Shown: positions 13,001-22,916, numbered from the stretch's first letter. The stretch: DNA of 64,000 nt from Fratercula arctica (GCA_947846985.1 CANTUZ010000001.1:113539757-113603756), one strand, 5' to 3'. Numbers and translations are program-made. The notes: a model not told the origin generated them from the sequence alone.

Positions 13001-16000
13001 TGAACATACACAGAAAAATTCTCCTAATATTTGTTCCTCAAATGCTTACTACGATACCACTCAGTGAGCTTCACGGCTTTGCCTAAATACTTACGGAATG
13101 ATGAAAACTTAGTAAAACAGAAATGGTTATAACAATATTGCATATACAGGAGATATATGCATTGGAAATCTGTAACACATCTACCTCAGTGACTCGATCA
13201 TTCTTAAAGGTGCGCCATAACCCAGTTCCTCTTAAAAATGCAAGACAAGTGGTCGGGGAGAGTGCTTTTTTCGTTTTTGTCTTTGGTTGGGTTTTGTTTC
13301 TTGTGTGGAGACAAAGTATGAAAGAGATCCTTCACAGAAGTCTAAATAGATATTGATACATTGCGACATCTCAGGCTCTGTGTAAATGCCGCACCTTGAA
13401 TACATTTAAAAGTTCACTTCTATCATTATAGGTACACTATTTGTATTTATACCGTGAGTATGCAAATACATATACAAGCATGCAATTATATACAGAAACA
13501 CGTCATTTAATACAGCCCCTGGCTTGACTTGGTTATCAGGAAGGAAGTCTTTCAATGTTCCTATATAGAGATTGGAGCTCAGGAAATTAAAAATTATCTC
13601 CAGAGTTGCTTCTCTGTGCAGGAATGTTCCCCCTTCCACAGCCTAAGAATCTAATTCATTTTCCATTTCAACTCTCTTCCCTCCCCTCCAGTCCATGGAC
13701 AGTCATTACAAGGTATTCTGAGCACTTGTTGGTTTTGAAAACACCAAAGAATATTTTTTTTTTTTTTTTATGTAAAAAGAGAGATGGTAGTACTGATGGA
13801 CAAATACAAGGCCTTGTGTACGAACTGAAGTTATTTACAGTGAAAAGTTGTGTTTTGTGGTGAGTTTTTTGCAAAGGATGAGAAGTTCTAAATTAAAAGA
13901 TTTTTCAAAACTGTATCAAGCCTGTGATCAGATACAGATCTACTTAATTTGTATTTCAGGAAGAATTTATCAGCCTGTAATTACGGGACTCTAAGTACGA
14001 GACTGCAGTGAGATAAAATGACTCAAGAAGTTTCCCTTGTATGCAACGTATATACATCCTTTCCATTGTATACATCCTTTGGATAATGTTTTTTCTCCCC
14101 CTAACTCCCATAAAATACCCTGTCTGCACACGAATTCTGTCTTACTCGTTCTGACCTTAACAGTAATCTTCTCATAGCATTTCTGACTGCACTTGTGTGA
14201 GTGGAAAAGTATGCAAGACCATCAACTGCTAAATGAATTTGTCCCACCATCATGGGGGGGGGGTGGGGGGGTGGTGGTGGAGGGAGTAAAACAAAAAAAA
14301 AAAAAAACCAACAAAAAAACCCAGGTTAGGTTTCTGACAACTAATCTGAGCTAGCCAAGTTTCACTCGTACTTTTTTCATACCAACAGTTCTGCAATACA
14401 TTTAAGCAGCCACAAGTATCTGTAAGATCTTTACAAAGAGTATTTTCTGACCAAACATAATGTTATTTCTTCCCGATGCTCAGATCCCCAACACTTTCAT
14501 ATATTCATGAATTCCACCTCTCTCTTCCTTAAGAACTAGAGACTGAGATTAAGCAGCCTCTGAACACCAAAACAAAACAAACACACAAAATCTCATCTTG
14601 GCCAAGACCCAGAATACAGAATTAAAAGTCAGCTTAGCGTACTGGGAAATAGGGAAACCCAGTGTCTATAGCACCTGATGCCAGCTTGGAGAACAGACCC
14701 AAGTTTGTGGCTGAAGGATGAACGGTACAGTCTCTGGGTAAATAATGCTGTACAGCAGGGGCTGCATTCAGCTGAAACCAACATTATTTTTGTTACTTCA
14801 TATATTCACAAACAAGCTCTTCCAAGGAGAATTTAAATTCTTACTGCAAATTGTCTCACAAAAGGAAACAAAAGGTCAATAGCAAATCGCCGCTAATTCG
14901 GCAATATTAAAGAGAAGGTTTATGCTGGATAAGCATCACCCTGTCTTCCGGAGGACAAATGACTACTTTTAGACCGAGAAAGCATGTGGTCCAAAATCTC
15001 ACAAAAAAACCCCATCTTGAAGATGCTTGTTATTTTCTGACATATCCTATCCAGAACCAAGCAAAGTGGTTCTCATGCAGTAAAATTTTGGCCACATTAA
15101 AGCCAATGGCAAACGTCCAACTGACTTCAAGGGTCCCGGATCTCACCCAGGGTGTCTGGTAAAAATGTCAGAACATTCCTCTTCACAAATTGAAAAAAAA
15201 ACTCACTTCCAGCTGAAACCAGCTAGTCGGCCGCAAAACAGAAAAACAACCAAGCACAGCTGAGAACGGAGAAAGTTTTAGTTTAGCCAAATTTGAATCG
15301 AAAGTTCAGGCCAGCTCTTATTTTACATATAAGCTGGTTGCCTATTCCTACAACTTATTATCTCCATACGTGCCATCATACAGCATATGGGTCCTTTATG
15401 TTCCCAGGCATGAAAGTCTGGTGTGCCTGTGGCCACCTGTTACAGATTTTCCATTATGAGAGAAAGAACAGGAACCAAAAATAAAGAATAACTACACTGA
15501 GGAAACACTATATGACCCTATCCTGAGAAAAAGGCTGTCATTTGACATAAGCTTCTGAGAAGGAATGTCAGCAACAAACTCGAGGCAAATCACGGACAGT
15601 CCTCCATTTGTGGAGCTGTCTGCCAAGCAGGCTCCTATTGATAACACAGAAAGCATTCAAGGAAGAAGACAATTTCAAGCAATCAGAGCATGGAATGCTG
15701 GGCCTAAAAGCGGTATTTACGGCATGCCATGAAAACATGAAATGCTAACTTCTCCCCTCGCAAATGAGCGAGCTGAGAGCAAAGCCACACGCTTGCTTCC
15801 AGGTGAGCCGCTGGATTGGCAGCAGTAGAGCCTGGAGCTCCTGCTATGCTCTGCCGATGGAGGGGAGCAGTGGGAAAAGAAGGATTTCGTATGTCTTTTG
15901 CTGTACGTCTAAACAGAGGTGTACCATTAAAGTCTAAAGCTCTACTTTTATGTAGATAGAGGAAGGTCAAATAGAATTCGGTCTTAATCAGAATGACAAA

Positions 16001-19000
16001 GTAAGGCAAGCCAAGTTTTTTTTACATTAGCAGTGTCTCACGGGATTAAAGAAAACAAACCAAACCAACAAAAGCCCCCACATAGGGCAAAACTTAATCC
16101 AGGTTTTACCTACTTTAATTGTGAGAGTAGCCTTTAAAGGTGAGTTACGAAGGTCTGATCTAGTTTCCAGTGAATTCAGTAGCAGGGCAACCACCAGGCT
16201 TCAGAACAAGCCTCGATAAAGCATCTGAACTACAAAAACAAAGGTGAAGCTATCTTTTGCCGTTATCGGTTGTGTTGGGTACTGCAGACGGCCGCACAGT
16301 ATCAGCGGTATAATAAGCCCATCCTCAAAGCTGTGAGCATGCGATACAAAGAACTTTACTGAAAAACTAAGTCAGAGTACGTGAATTAGGTTTAGCGACA
16401 GCCAGCCGACACAACGTTAAACGCGACTCATCCTTGTCTGCAATGTTGTTAGTTTGGAAGGAAGAGTTGAGTTAGTGACCTAATTTGCTAATGGAGACAA
16501 GCCCTTATCTGGAAAAAGTCTGTCTACAGCACTGCCAGCAGCAAGTCTGACTTGAGCATATCACAACTCTTTATGCAAGACTTGATTTAGCAAGGACGGT
16601 GTTGGCTTAGCTCGCTACATCTGCATACCATGGAGAAATTCCAAAACTACCATTTACTGTAACTTCCCATTTCAAAGGTCTTAAGATCAGCTGTTAGCGA
16701 GCCAGGGTGAATCCTACCTTAGCCCCGGCTCTGCAGCTTGCTACACCTAGACTGACGGGGCACGGCGAGCCGTCACGGCGTCTCTCGTGCGCCAAGAACA
16801 CAACGGGATTCTTCACCGATTATGTGTTTCCCAGAGTCTCTTCGAATGAGCAGCTCCGTTACACCCATTCCTCACCCAACCCCCAGGAAAGCCAAAACTC
16901 ACTACTCCAGCTGCACAGCTCCCCCCCAGGAAAGCAGATGATGAAGAGAGTTTGAATTTTGCCATTCTGCAGGGCTCTGCGCTCTCCCAGGCACGGCTCC
17001 TTACCGTGCACAGGGACACGTTCTGATTGTAACACCGGCACACGCTCGCTCTGTCTTTTGGCAAGGGAATATGGAATCCCCGATTTATCTGAAGAATTAG
17101 GGCCACACCCCATTTTGATCAGTTCCTTCTGGCACCGCGTGAGCACGTATAGATCCATACTCCACTCACTTCCCTCCAGCAAACACCCTGGACTTCAGCA
17201 ATCTCAAAGATCTAAGGTGCTAAGCCTCCACTGCCATTAACATTCAGGAGGAATTCAGGTTTCAGTCCATTAAGCGCTTTTGAAAAAAATCCCATCTAAA
17301 TTAATTCGCCAGCAAGTCCTTTCTTGGCTACGGATTGGTGAAAGCTAAGCTTCCAGAAATTCTGCATTGCTGTGGAAGGCCAAAATCAGTTCTGCACTGA
17401 TTTTAAGGGAATGAAAGCTACAGATACAGAAATGTGGGAATAACTTTAGAGTGGGGTGACTTTAAAAAGACACAATGGAACAGCCCCTATTAAAAAAAAA
17501 AAAAAAAAAAAGTCACATCTGCACAACCTGGGTGCATGCTAGTCCATCGTTTAAAAGCAATCCAAGATCTGTTATTTTGTTATTTAAAAAAATAAAAAAT
17601 AAAACAAAAGGACACATCCATTCAAACCCCTTTCAGTGCAGAGCAGTGACTCGATGCCAGCCGCTTGCTGGAGACAATTCTCCTGACCCACATATGCAGC
17701 ACACGACCTATAGAAATATGATGAGTTTACCTTTCCAGAAAGACACCGTGGCCCAGAACTTCAGCCCGTACATCTGCGACAGCAGCTCCGCAGCTAAGGA
17801 GCTCGCTCTGCTCTTTAAAGGATGCCGAACTGATACCGAAAGCTGGCATAACCAACTACATGTTTGTGACACATTTATTATAACTACCTACGAAGATGCA
17901 CAAGTTTTAGTTAGCATAACACACCTATGTCTGCTTGCACTGAGAAGGAGAGGAAAGCCAACAGGAACACGGCACGGAAGAGTTTGCTTTCTTGGGAAAC
18001 AAACTGTACCAAAACACAACAGAGTAGTACGACAACACTGAAAAATGCCTCAATGGAGCCCTCGGATATTTTAAGAGTGAGCTCCGCTTTATCAGCTTCA
18101 ATGCAGAACTTTATTTTTAAGATATCCCACTAATTCATCCTCCCTCACTGTTGTTTTTAAACCCCAGTTTTAATTCGGGCAAAGAAGAACATTCTTTAAA
18201 ATGGTCATCATCCTCACAAAGAGCACAGGAGCGTTTTACATGTTGAACACATGTGTAAGAAGAAACTAAAAAAAACCACCTTGGCAACAGATTCTTCATC
18301 CTTCTTCCTTCTGCTCTTTACCAGTTGATTAAATGTCCCTGACAGGACAATTCTGAAGAAACGGAGACTTGCAAAATGTCATACATTACCCCAAACAATA
18401 AATCTTTCCAATCCAACTACAGATGCATGAGAAGCTCATTCTATATTTACTTTTTAAAAAATTATTTATTTAAAAAGCATGAGATTCACAGAAAATACAT
18501 AAAACGCCTTAAAGTTCACAGCTGCTAGAATGAGAGGGTGCAACATTCTTGGTTCAGCGACAACAGCTTGGTTTTACAGTCTGACATTTGGCTAGTTTGT
18601 GAAGACCCTCCAGCTCCAAATATTTCAGGAAAATTGGTGAAAGCAGGATTAACTAAAACAAATTGTCAATAACATGTAGGATAGCGAGGTTTAGAATGTT
18701 TTTTGTTGGTAATGGGATATATTGTGCTGGCCACAACTCATGAGCTGTATTGGCTCAACAGAGCTATCTATGTTTCTTGCCTTATCTATCTCCACTTTTC
18801 CCGGATAGCATAACGCACAATAATTCTGTTTGTTTAAAATGAAATTTCAAGAAACTTTGGTGTTTATTAGGGTGCCTCTGGGACGTTTCATATATGGTGC
18901 TGCTTTCAGCCAATGGACAAACTTCATGATTCTGTTTAAAAATAAAAAGCCAACTGCACTTGAGCATGACATAGCTGCTAATGATCGTTTAATAGATTTT

Positions 19001-20417
19001 CATGTACTTTGTGTTCTACTCTGCAGATCCAGAAGAGAAATACAGTCAATCACCTACAGAGTTAAATGCCAGAGAGTTGACCGAAGTTTCAACTGCAGTT
19101 TTCTACTTCTAGGTCTCTCAGTCAAAGAGTCAGGTTATTCCAGTTTATTTATTTATTTTCCCTCCAAATCACGCCGGCTAACAACTGGAGCTCCAGATAT
19201 TCAAAGTTCGTAACTAAAATTACTGAATAGATGGAAGGTTCTGCAAGCTGTGACCTAGATTAGAGAAGAAATAATACCAAAAGCACGCTGCAACGAACAA
19301 AACTCACAAGTTTTCCAGAGCCCGCGTTTACAGTGAACAATGTGAGCAACCTGGAAAAGTTTGCTGGTGTATCATTTCTGCAAGTGCGCTCTCTCTCCCA
19401 ATCATAAAGAAAAAAAGCCCCAATAACATGCGATAGGAATTTTAATGTTTTAGCCCATATTCATGTCTCCCAGGCAAGCTGATATTAGGGGTCACTTCCC
19501 ATGTACGGAGAAAACAATCTTCATGGATAATAATGATAAAACCTTATGGAATGCAGCAACAACCAAAAAATGTATTCTCAGATGACTACATTAGGGCCAA
19601 GTCAATATTAGTCCCACTTCACCCACGCACTGCATAGTCTAAAAATGCTGTCAGCCTGATAAGAATTTCCTGATTCACTTTTTTTTTTTTTTTTTTTTTT
19701 TTAAATACAACTGATCACCAAATTCAGCTGGAAACTCGCCGGAGCCGATCTTCCAGGAGAGCGGGGCGGCGCGCCCCGTCCGCGGGGAGCAGCGCGGGTC
19801 CCCTCCCGCCGGCGGGCGGAGGTTCCGCCCCTGTGCGCGGCCGCGGACCGCACCGCACCAGCGGAGGGAAAAGGCGCAGCTCTGCGCCGGCAAAGCGGGC
19901 GAGCGCGGAGGCTCGTCAAGTAAGGAGCGACGGCGGAGAGTGAAGGGAGGGGAGGGAAAGAAGGCAAGAAATAACTTTCTCCCTCTTCCTCACTCCAGCC
20001 GAGCAAGCCAACACCCACCCCCCAAATAGAAAAATTTGGCGGGGGGGGTGGAATAATTTTTCTTTTAAAAAAAGGTCTTACCAGGCTCCGCTGCTCAAGG
20101 GCACCCTCACCAGCTCCCCGCATCTCCAAATCAGGCCGGGGGCTGCATGGCGCATCGCGGGCTGGCCGGGGCGGAGACCTCCGCCCCGGCCAGCCCGCGA
20201 TGCGCCATGCAGCCCGTTAAGGCGGAGAGAGGGGATCCCTCAAAAAAACCCTCACCCCCCCCCCCGCCAAGTCCGCCCCTGCGCAACCCTTCCCTCCTCC
20301 GCCGCTCACCTGCGGGCAGCCCGCCGCGGGCGCGGGCGGGGCGCCGGCCAGATATCGGGGTGCCCCGCACGCCGCCGGGGCAGGGGGCTGCTGCATGGCC
20401 ACGTCCGAGCAGCTCAT
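4744..20417 (-). CDS. VGLL3: VGLL3, vestigial-like family member 3 (join of 20310-20417, 10749-11004, 4744-5244; 3' partial)
   Basis: Nuclear transcription cofactor that binds TEAD factors through a Tondu (TDU) motif and modulates TEAD target genes in muscle, fat and fibroblast contexts (family knowledge). The three exons join in frame to 288 complete codons plus one base of a Gly codon. In order they show a Pro/Ala-rich N-terminus starting MSCSDV (1-36), the KKLAVYNKMQESLEV segment (37-51), a short acidic run (58-63), the TDU core with VDEHFSRAL (89-97), Ser/Pro-rich linkers, a His-rich stretch (about 207-230) and a conserved tail with LLMPSVRAARIPAPQCD and SAWAGAFHGTVDIVPS. The match is to VGLL3 rather than VGLL2 because the tail and the QESLEVTLPSKQ segment are VGLL3-specific as I recall them. 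The last residues (roughly a dozen in mammals) are missing because the final exon is not seen in the window. Confidence 0.95.
5385..5790 (-). mobile_element. CR1 LINE 3' fragment, minus-strand sense
   Basis: Read in complement it follows the 3' part of avian CR1. From right to left on the plus strand: the TTGCAGCTCTCTCAGGATC region, the TATGGATAAGATCTCC region, the CTTGTCCTGTCATC-like segment, the CACAACCTCTCTGGGCA segment, and the end module with GGACCTCTTGAGATCATCTA. It is old, diverged and interrupted by an AATAATAATAAA insertion at about 5550-5565. It is in the same orientation as VGLL3 and lies about 140 bases upstream of the exon 3 acceptor. Confidence 0.85.
7052..7081. repeat. A30 homopolymer
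   Basis: Thirty consecutive A in intron 2. I see no target-site duplication or recognisable retrocopy body upstream, so I treat it as a simple repeat. Its length is liable to sequencing error. Confidence 0.9.
7859..7877. repeat. A19 homopolymer
   Basis: Simple A run in intron 2, preceded by a GA-rich stretch. Confidence 0.9.
10749..11004 (-). CDS. VGLL3: VGLL3 coding exon 2, containing the TDU motif
   Basis: 256 bases encoding residues 37-121 plus the first base of codon 122. The acceptor is a T-rich tract ending in CCCAG and the donor is GTAAGA. It contains the EYLNSRCVLFTYFQGDIG and VDEHFSRAL segments, the Tondu motif that docks on TEAD proteins. The acidic segment just before it (EEDEKDQ) is short; the human protein has a much longer Glu run here as I recall. 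The frame remains open past the donor, so a simple reading-frame scan overextends into the intron. Confidence 0.97.
14254..14286 (+). repeat. G-rich run with G-quadruplex potential
   Basis: Ten G, T, seven G, then three TGG units and AGGGAG. At least four G-tracts are separated by short loops on the plus strand, which is the template strand of VGLL3, so a quadruplex would form in DNA rather than in the VGLL3 RNA. An A-rich tract follows immediately. Confidence 0.7.
17492..17511. repeat. A20 homopolymer
   Basis: Simple A run in intron 1. Confidence 0.9.
19679..19702. repeat. T24 homopolymer at the CpG island edge
   Basis: Twenty-four consecutive T mark the left edge of the CpG island. On the transcribed strand of VGLL3 this reads as a run of A in intron 1. 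Confidence 0.9.
20140..20215. repeat. Perfect 37-bp-arm inverted repeat (palindrome) in VGLL3 intron 1
   Basis: Arms at 20140-20176 and 20179-20215 are exact reverse complements, separated only by AC at 20177-20178. The arms are very GC-rich and hold several CpGs. It begins about 95 bases inside intron 1 from the exon 1 donor. It could extrude as a cruciform or form a hairpin in pre-mRNA. It could also be a fold-back artefact of sequencing or assembly in a GC-rich promoter. Confidence 0.95.
20310..20417 (-). CDS. VGLL3: VGLL3 coding exon 1
   Basis: Encodes residues 1-36, beginning MSCSDVAMQQPP. The MSC start matches VGLL-family proteins, and the ATG (complement of 20415-20417) has a strong context, GCGGCC before it and AGC after it. 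The exon ends in CAG followed by the donor GTGAGC, in phase 0, and joins a phase 0 acceptor at 11004. The rest is Ala/Pro/Gly-rich and clearly diverged from the Tyr/Gln/Pro-rich mammalian exon 1 as I remember it, so its identity rests on position, the start motif and splice phase. It sits inside the CpG island. Confidence 0.85.
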
Positions 20418-20587
20418 GGCCGCGGCCGCCCCGCACTACCGCCGCCACCGCCGCCGCCACCACCTTCTTCTTCCTCCTCCTCCTCCTCCTTCTTCTTATT
20501 CTTCTCTGCCGCCTCCTTCGTCTTCTCCCTCTCCTCCGCGCAGGGCGGCCGCGGCGGGGCGCCGCGCAGCCCCGGCTGCCAGCGCAT
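20414..20587 (-). other. Upstream ORF overlapping the VGLL3 start codon
   Basis: An ATG at 20585-20587 opens a 57-codon frame that ends in TGA at 20414-20416. The TGA shares bases with the VGLL3 ATG as an ATGA overlap, in the +1/-2 register. The product starts MRWQPG, has a Lys/Glu segment with eight consecutive Glu and then nine consecutive Gly, and ends SAGRPRP. The Glu run comes from a GAA/GAG tract and the Gly run from a GGC/GGT tract. The ATG lies about 30-36 bases below the TATA-like box, so it may sit almost at the cap and be skipped. Whether it is translated cannot be judged from sequence. Confidence 0.45.
20463..20508. repeat. Homopurine/homopyrimidine trinucleotide tract in the VGLL3 5' UTR
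   Basis: On the plus strand an almost uninterrupted pyrimidine run of CTT and CTC triplets (one A at about 20499). It is roughly symmetrical: CTT-rich at both ends and CTC-rich in the middle. Mirror-like polypurine tracts can adopt triplex DNA (established knowledge). Here it would be transcribed as GAA/GAG repeats in the 5' UTR and gives the Glu run of the uORF. A GCC/ACC run (about 20439-20462) adjoins it and gives the Gly run. Confidence 0.85.
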
Positions 20588-20617
20588 CTTCAGCGGCCGC
20601 CGCGCCCCGCGCCCGCA

Positions 20618-20623
20618 CTTATA
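20618..20623 (-). promoter_or_regulatory. TATA-like box of VGLL3
   Basis: The minus strand reads CTATAAGTGC inside otherwise extremely GC-rich sequence. This is a plausible TATA box for transcription toward VGLL3, predicting a start near 20590 and a 5' UTR of about 170 bases. It is the only AT-rich hexamer of this type I noticed in the island core upstream of the start codon. Confidence 0.5.
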
Positions 20624-21482
20624 GCGCGGCGGCGGCGGCAGCGCGGGGCGCCCCGCCGGCGGCGGCGGCGGCAGCAGCGACGGGGCCGCGGGGGCGGAGA
20701 CCGGCACCGCGCCCCGCCTGGCCCCCCCCCCCCCCCCCACCGCCTTCCCCGCCTCAACCTCCTGCGGCGGCTCCGCGGGCGCGCAGCACCTGCGCCGCCA
20801 CCCCTGCCCGTCCCGCGGGTTTCCGTCGGTGGGAGGCTCGGCTGAGCTAAGGCAGCGTGGCGTCGCCAAGAGCCAAGTGTCACCTGCATCGGACGTGGTT
20901 CATTTCCAGAGGGATCCATCCCAGAAATTCAGCTGGGAGGAAGGAGGAACCCACTTGTCCCATAGGAGGTGGCAGGTTGGATGCGTTTCTCAGCTAGCCC
21001 AGGGAGTCTCTCTTCCCCTTCCCGCATTTGGCCCACAATATTTTGTGTTTTGGTTTGGTTGGTTTGGGTTTTGTTGTTTTTTTTTTTTTTTTTAATCAAT
21101 TATGTGCACCCCTCTACTTGCAAAATATGCAGAAAACCAGGATCTGGTTGTAATGTCTCCAGTCCTACTCAAATATACGCATGGTCTACCTCCATACACA
21201 CATTTTTGCCTGCAAGCCACCCCCGCTGCAGTCCCGCACTTGAAGGTTTTCGATACCATTGCTCACATGGAAAAGACTACGCATACGGCTTGTTAGCGTT
21301 ATCCCAGCTTATGAGCCTGGGAATGACTGCGCTTGTTTGCTCTTGTTTTCTTCTCGTTTGGCTTAAGATGAATTATTTCAAGTTTCTTTTTCAAAAAAAA
21401 TGAAGTTTACCTACATTTACATTTAATAGTGGTCAAAAATCAAAAGTAGCCTTCAATCAAAAATTCTAAATTTGTACTCTCT

Positions 21483-21498
21483 GTGTATATATATACAC
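21483..21498. repeat. Palindromic GT/AT/AC microsatellite
   Basis: GTGTATATATATACAC is self-complementary and is followed by further CA dinucleotides to about 21515. Short dinucleotide microsatellite. Confidence 0.85.
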
Positions 21499-21961
21499 AC
21501 AGAAACACACACACATCTCCTTGGCCAGAACAGTTAGATGAATACACAAGGTTAAAATAGCTCTGTCTGCCCCCAGTAGGATTCCCTGTTTATAGAAAGC
21601 ATTTCTCCAAAACATTCAACCGCAATACTTTGAAAAAAAGATCAGATTTCCTGCAGGCACGTTTAATATTGTATTTTAGATTTTATTAAGTTTTGGGCAT
21701 ATAGATTTTAAGGTAGCTATATACATTTTTAATAGCACTCTGGTAATTTGTTCCTGTTGCGTTTTGTCTATCTACCTAAATGGATTCAGTCTTAAGCGTT
21801 AACTTTTGCAGTCAGAAGTTTCCGCAAAGGTACAATATACACACAGCATACACTTTGCTATACCAAATGTATGGGCTTCTGGATTGTTTCTTTGGGGAAA
21901 CAGAAAATCCAAGAGCCGATGGCTATCTACAAATCCCTGGTCGAGTTGGGCTCTATTGATT

Positions 21962-22264
21962 TCAGAAATCTTTCCCCTGTTTTCCTACTGCAACCACAAG
22001 CCTAAGGCAGAATATTATCCCGACGGCAAAGTTTGCAGGAGCCGGCAGCCGTCCATTGGCAAGAACAAGTGCCACCTTCTGAAGATCTTTGTTCCTGGAC
22101 ACGTGCTTGATCCTGACCTGGAGGTTTTTACTGTGATCGTATGGCCGGGCTGCCTTCAGGCGTTCCTGCGGCCGCTCCGTCTCCTGGCACCCGGCCTCCT
22201 TGCGTTTGGACGACTGGCTGCTCTCCACCCTCGCAGATCTGCTCAGGGAAGCTCTGCTGCTCAC
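21962..22264 (-). other. Unassigned GC-richer open frame upstream of VGLL3
   Basis: The minus frame stays open for 100 codons (first codon GTG, no ATG). It includes a hydrophilic KRKEAGCQETERPQERLK segment and KVALVLANGRLP. The opposite strand is also open across the same stretch, which points to composition rather than coding. The VLANG segment faintly recalls doublecortin-type domains, but I cannot support that identity. No splice-site pair clearly frames it. It could be a pseudogene fragment, a lncRNA exon or nothing. Confidence 0.2.
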
Positions 22265-22379
22265 CGCAGAGGATTGTGAAACATGTTTCCTGTTTTAGGG
22301 AAGATGTTGTTTAGCACCATTCTGTCTGAGGTAAAATGCTTTCAGATGCAATGGCAATAAGGCCCGATACTAGTTTATT

Positions 22380-22396
22380 AAAAAAAAAAAAAAAAA
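22380..22396. repeat. A17 run followed by an A-rich CAAA/CCA tract
   Basis: Simple repeat. The A run is followed to about 22440 by A-rich sequence with scattered C. Similar tracts recur at 25145-25195, 14291-14322 and 58286-58312. Confidence 0.85.
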
Positions 22397-22599
22397 CAAA
22401 CACCAAAAAAACCCACAAAAAACCAACCCAAAACAACACCCTCCTATGCTTAATAACAGTAACAAAACAAGTCTGTAAAATCACAAATAGGAACAAATTC
22501 TTTCAATACCAATCGATCATTTTTAGGAGAAACCCCACCATTGGTCCTTAAAGCAGAACCAGACCAAAATAGAAAATGATTTATCGTCTACTATGCTAA

Positions 22600-22916
22600 C
22601 ATGATACGTTGAGGTGGGAGTACATTAGCGATCATTTTACACCCAAGTACTTGAGGCGCTTGCAAGAGATTTATAGATGTGCTAACACTGTTTTCCACAG
22701 GATGCCAAAATGCTCCGATATTCAATTAGTGCACACTGCTTATTATCAGATCCTGCCACAATTCCTATCAGATGCCTTCAGGCACGATACAGTGGCATGA
22801 TACATAGTGTCAAAAAGCAGAACGGGACCACTATCAGGCAGATGTTTGACACGATGCATCATGTCAGTCAGCCAGTGGCAAGCAGCCATTGCTGAAAAAG
22901 ATTTTGACATGATACA
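22600..22916 (+). repeat. Cluster of five CAYGATRC motifs
   Basis: CATGATAC or CACGATAC/GC occurs at about 22600, 22783, 22796, 22850 and 22908, all on the plus strand. The copy at 22850 sits in a near-perfect 20-bp palindrome, TGACACGATGCATCATGTCA (one mismatched pair). TGGCATGATACA...GTGTCAAAA near 22794 and TTTTGACATGATACAGTG near 22903 share ends in partly inverted order. This may be a decayed transposon or a regulatory cluster. Confidence 0.35.

Larger units (their letters stand above)
11005..20309 (-). other. VGLL3: VGLL3 intron 1
   Basis: 9305 bases from donor GTGAGC to the exon 2 acceptor. It holds a T/G-rich low-complexity stretch (about 11635-11740), a G-rich run (14254-14286), A20 (17492-17511), T24 (19679-19702) and, at its 5' end, the CpG island tail with the 37-bp palindrome. 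No additional exon or interspersed repeat is recognised. Long AT-rich stretches such as 12100-13100 hold nothing I can name. Confidence 0.85.
19735..20870. promoter_or_regulatory. CpG island at the VGLL3 promoter and exon 1
   Basis: Dense CpG and GC-rich sequence with sharp edges against AT-rich flanks: a 24-base T run lies just outside the left edge and ordinary sequence resumes after about 20880. It covers the 5' part of intron 1, exon 1, the 5' UTR and the core promoter. It includes GGC/GCC trinucleotide runs (about 20628-20685), a C run near 20724-20738 and GC boxes suited to Sp-family factors. It is the only such island in the window, in line with a single promoter. Confidence 0.85.

Noticed and set aside
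20147..20845. 232-codon plus-strand frame across the CpG island
   Set aside because: Arg/Pro-rich translation of GC-rich promoter and palindrome sequence opposite VGLL3 exon 1. It is a composition artefact.
20395..20850. Plus-strand frame with Pro and Ser runs through the VGLL3 5' UTR
   Set aside because: Antisense of the GAA/GAG and GGC repeats, with no sign of a real protein.
21806..22279. 157-codon plus-strand open frame
   Set aside because: It starts at TTG, resembles no known protein and overlaps an open frame on the other strand. The minus-strand version is kept only as a low-confidence item.
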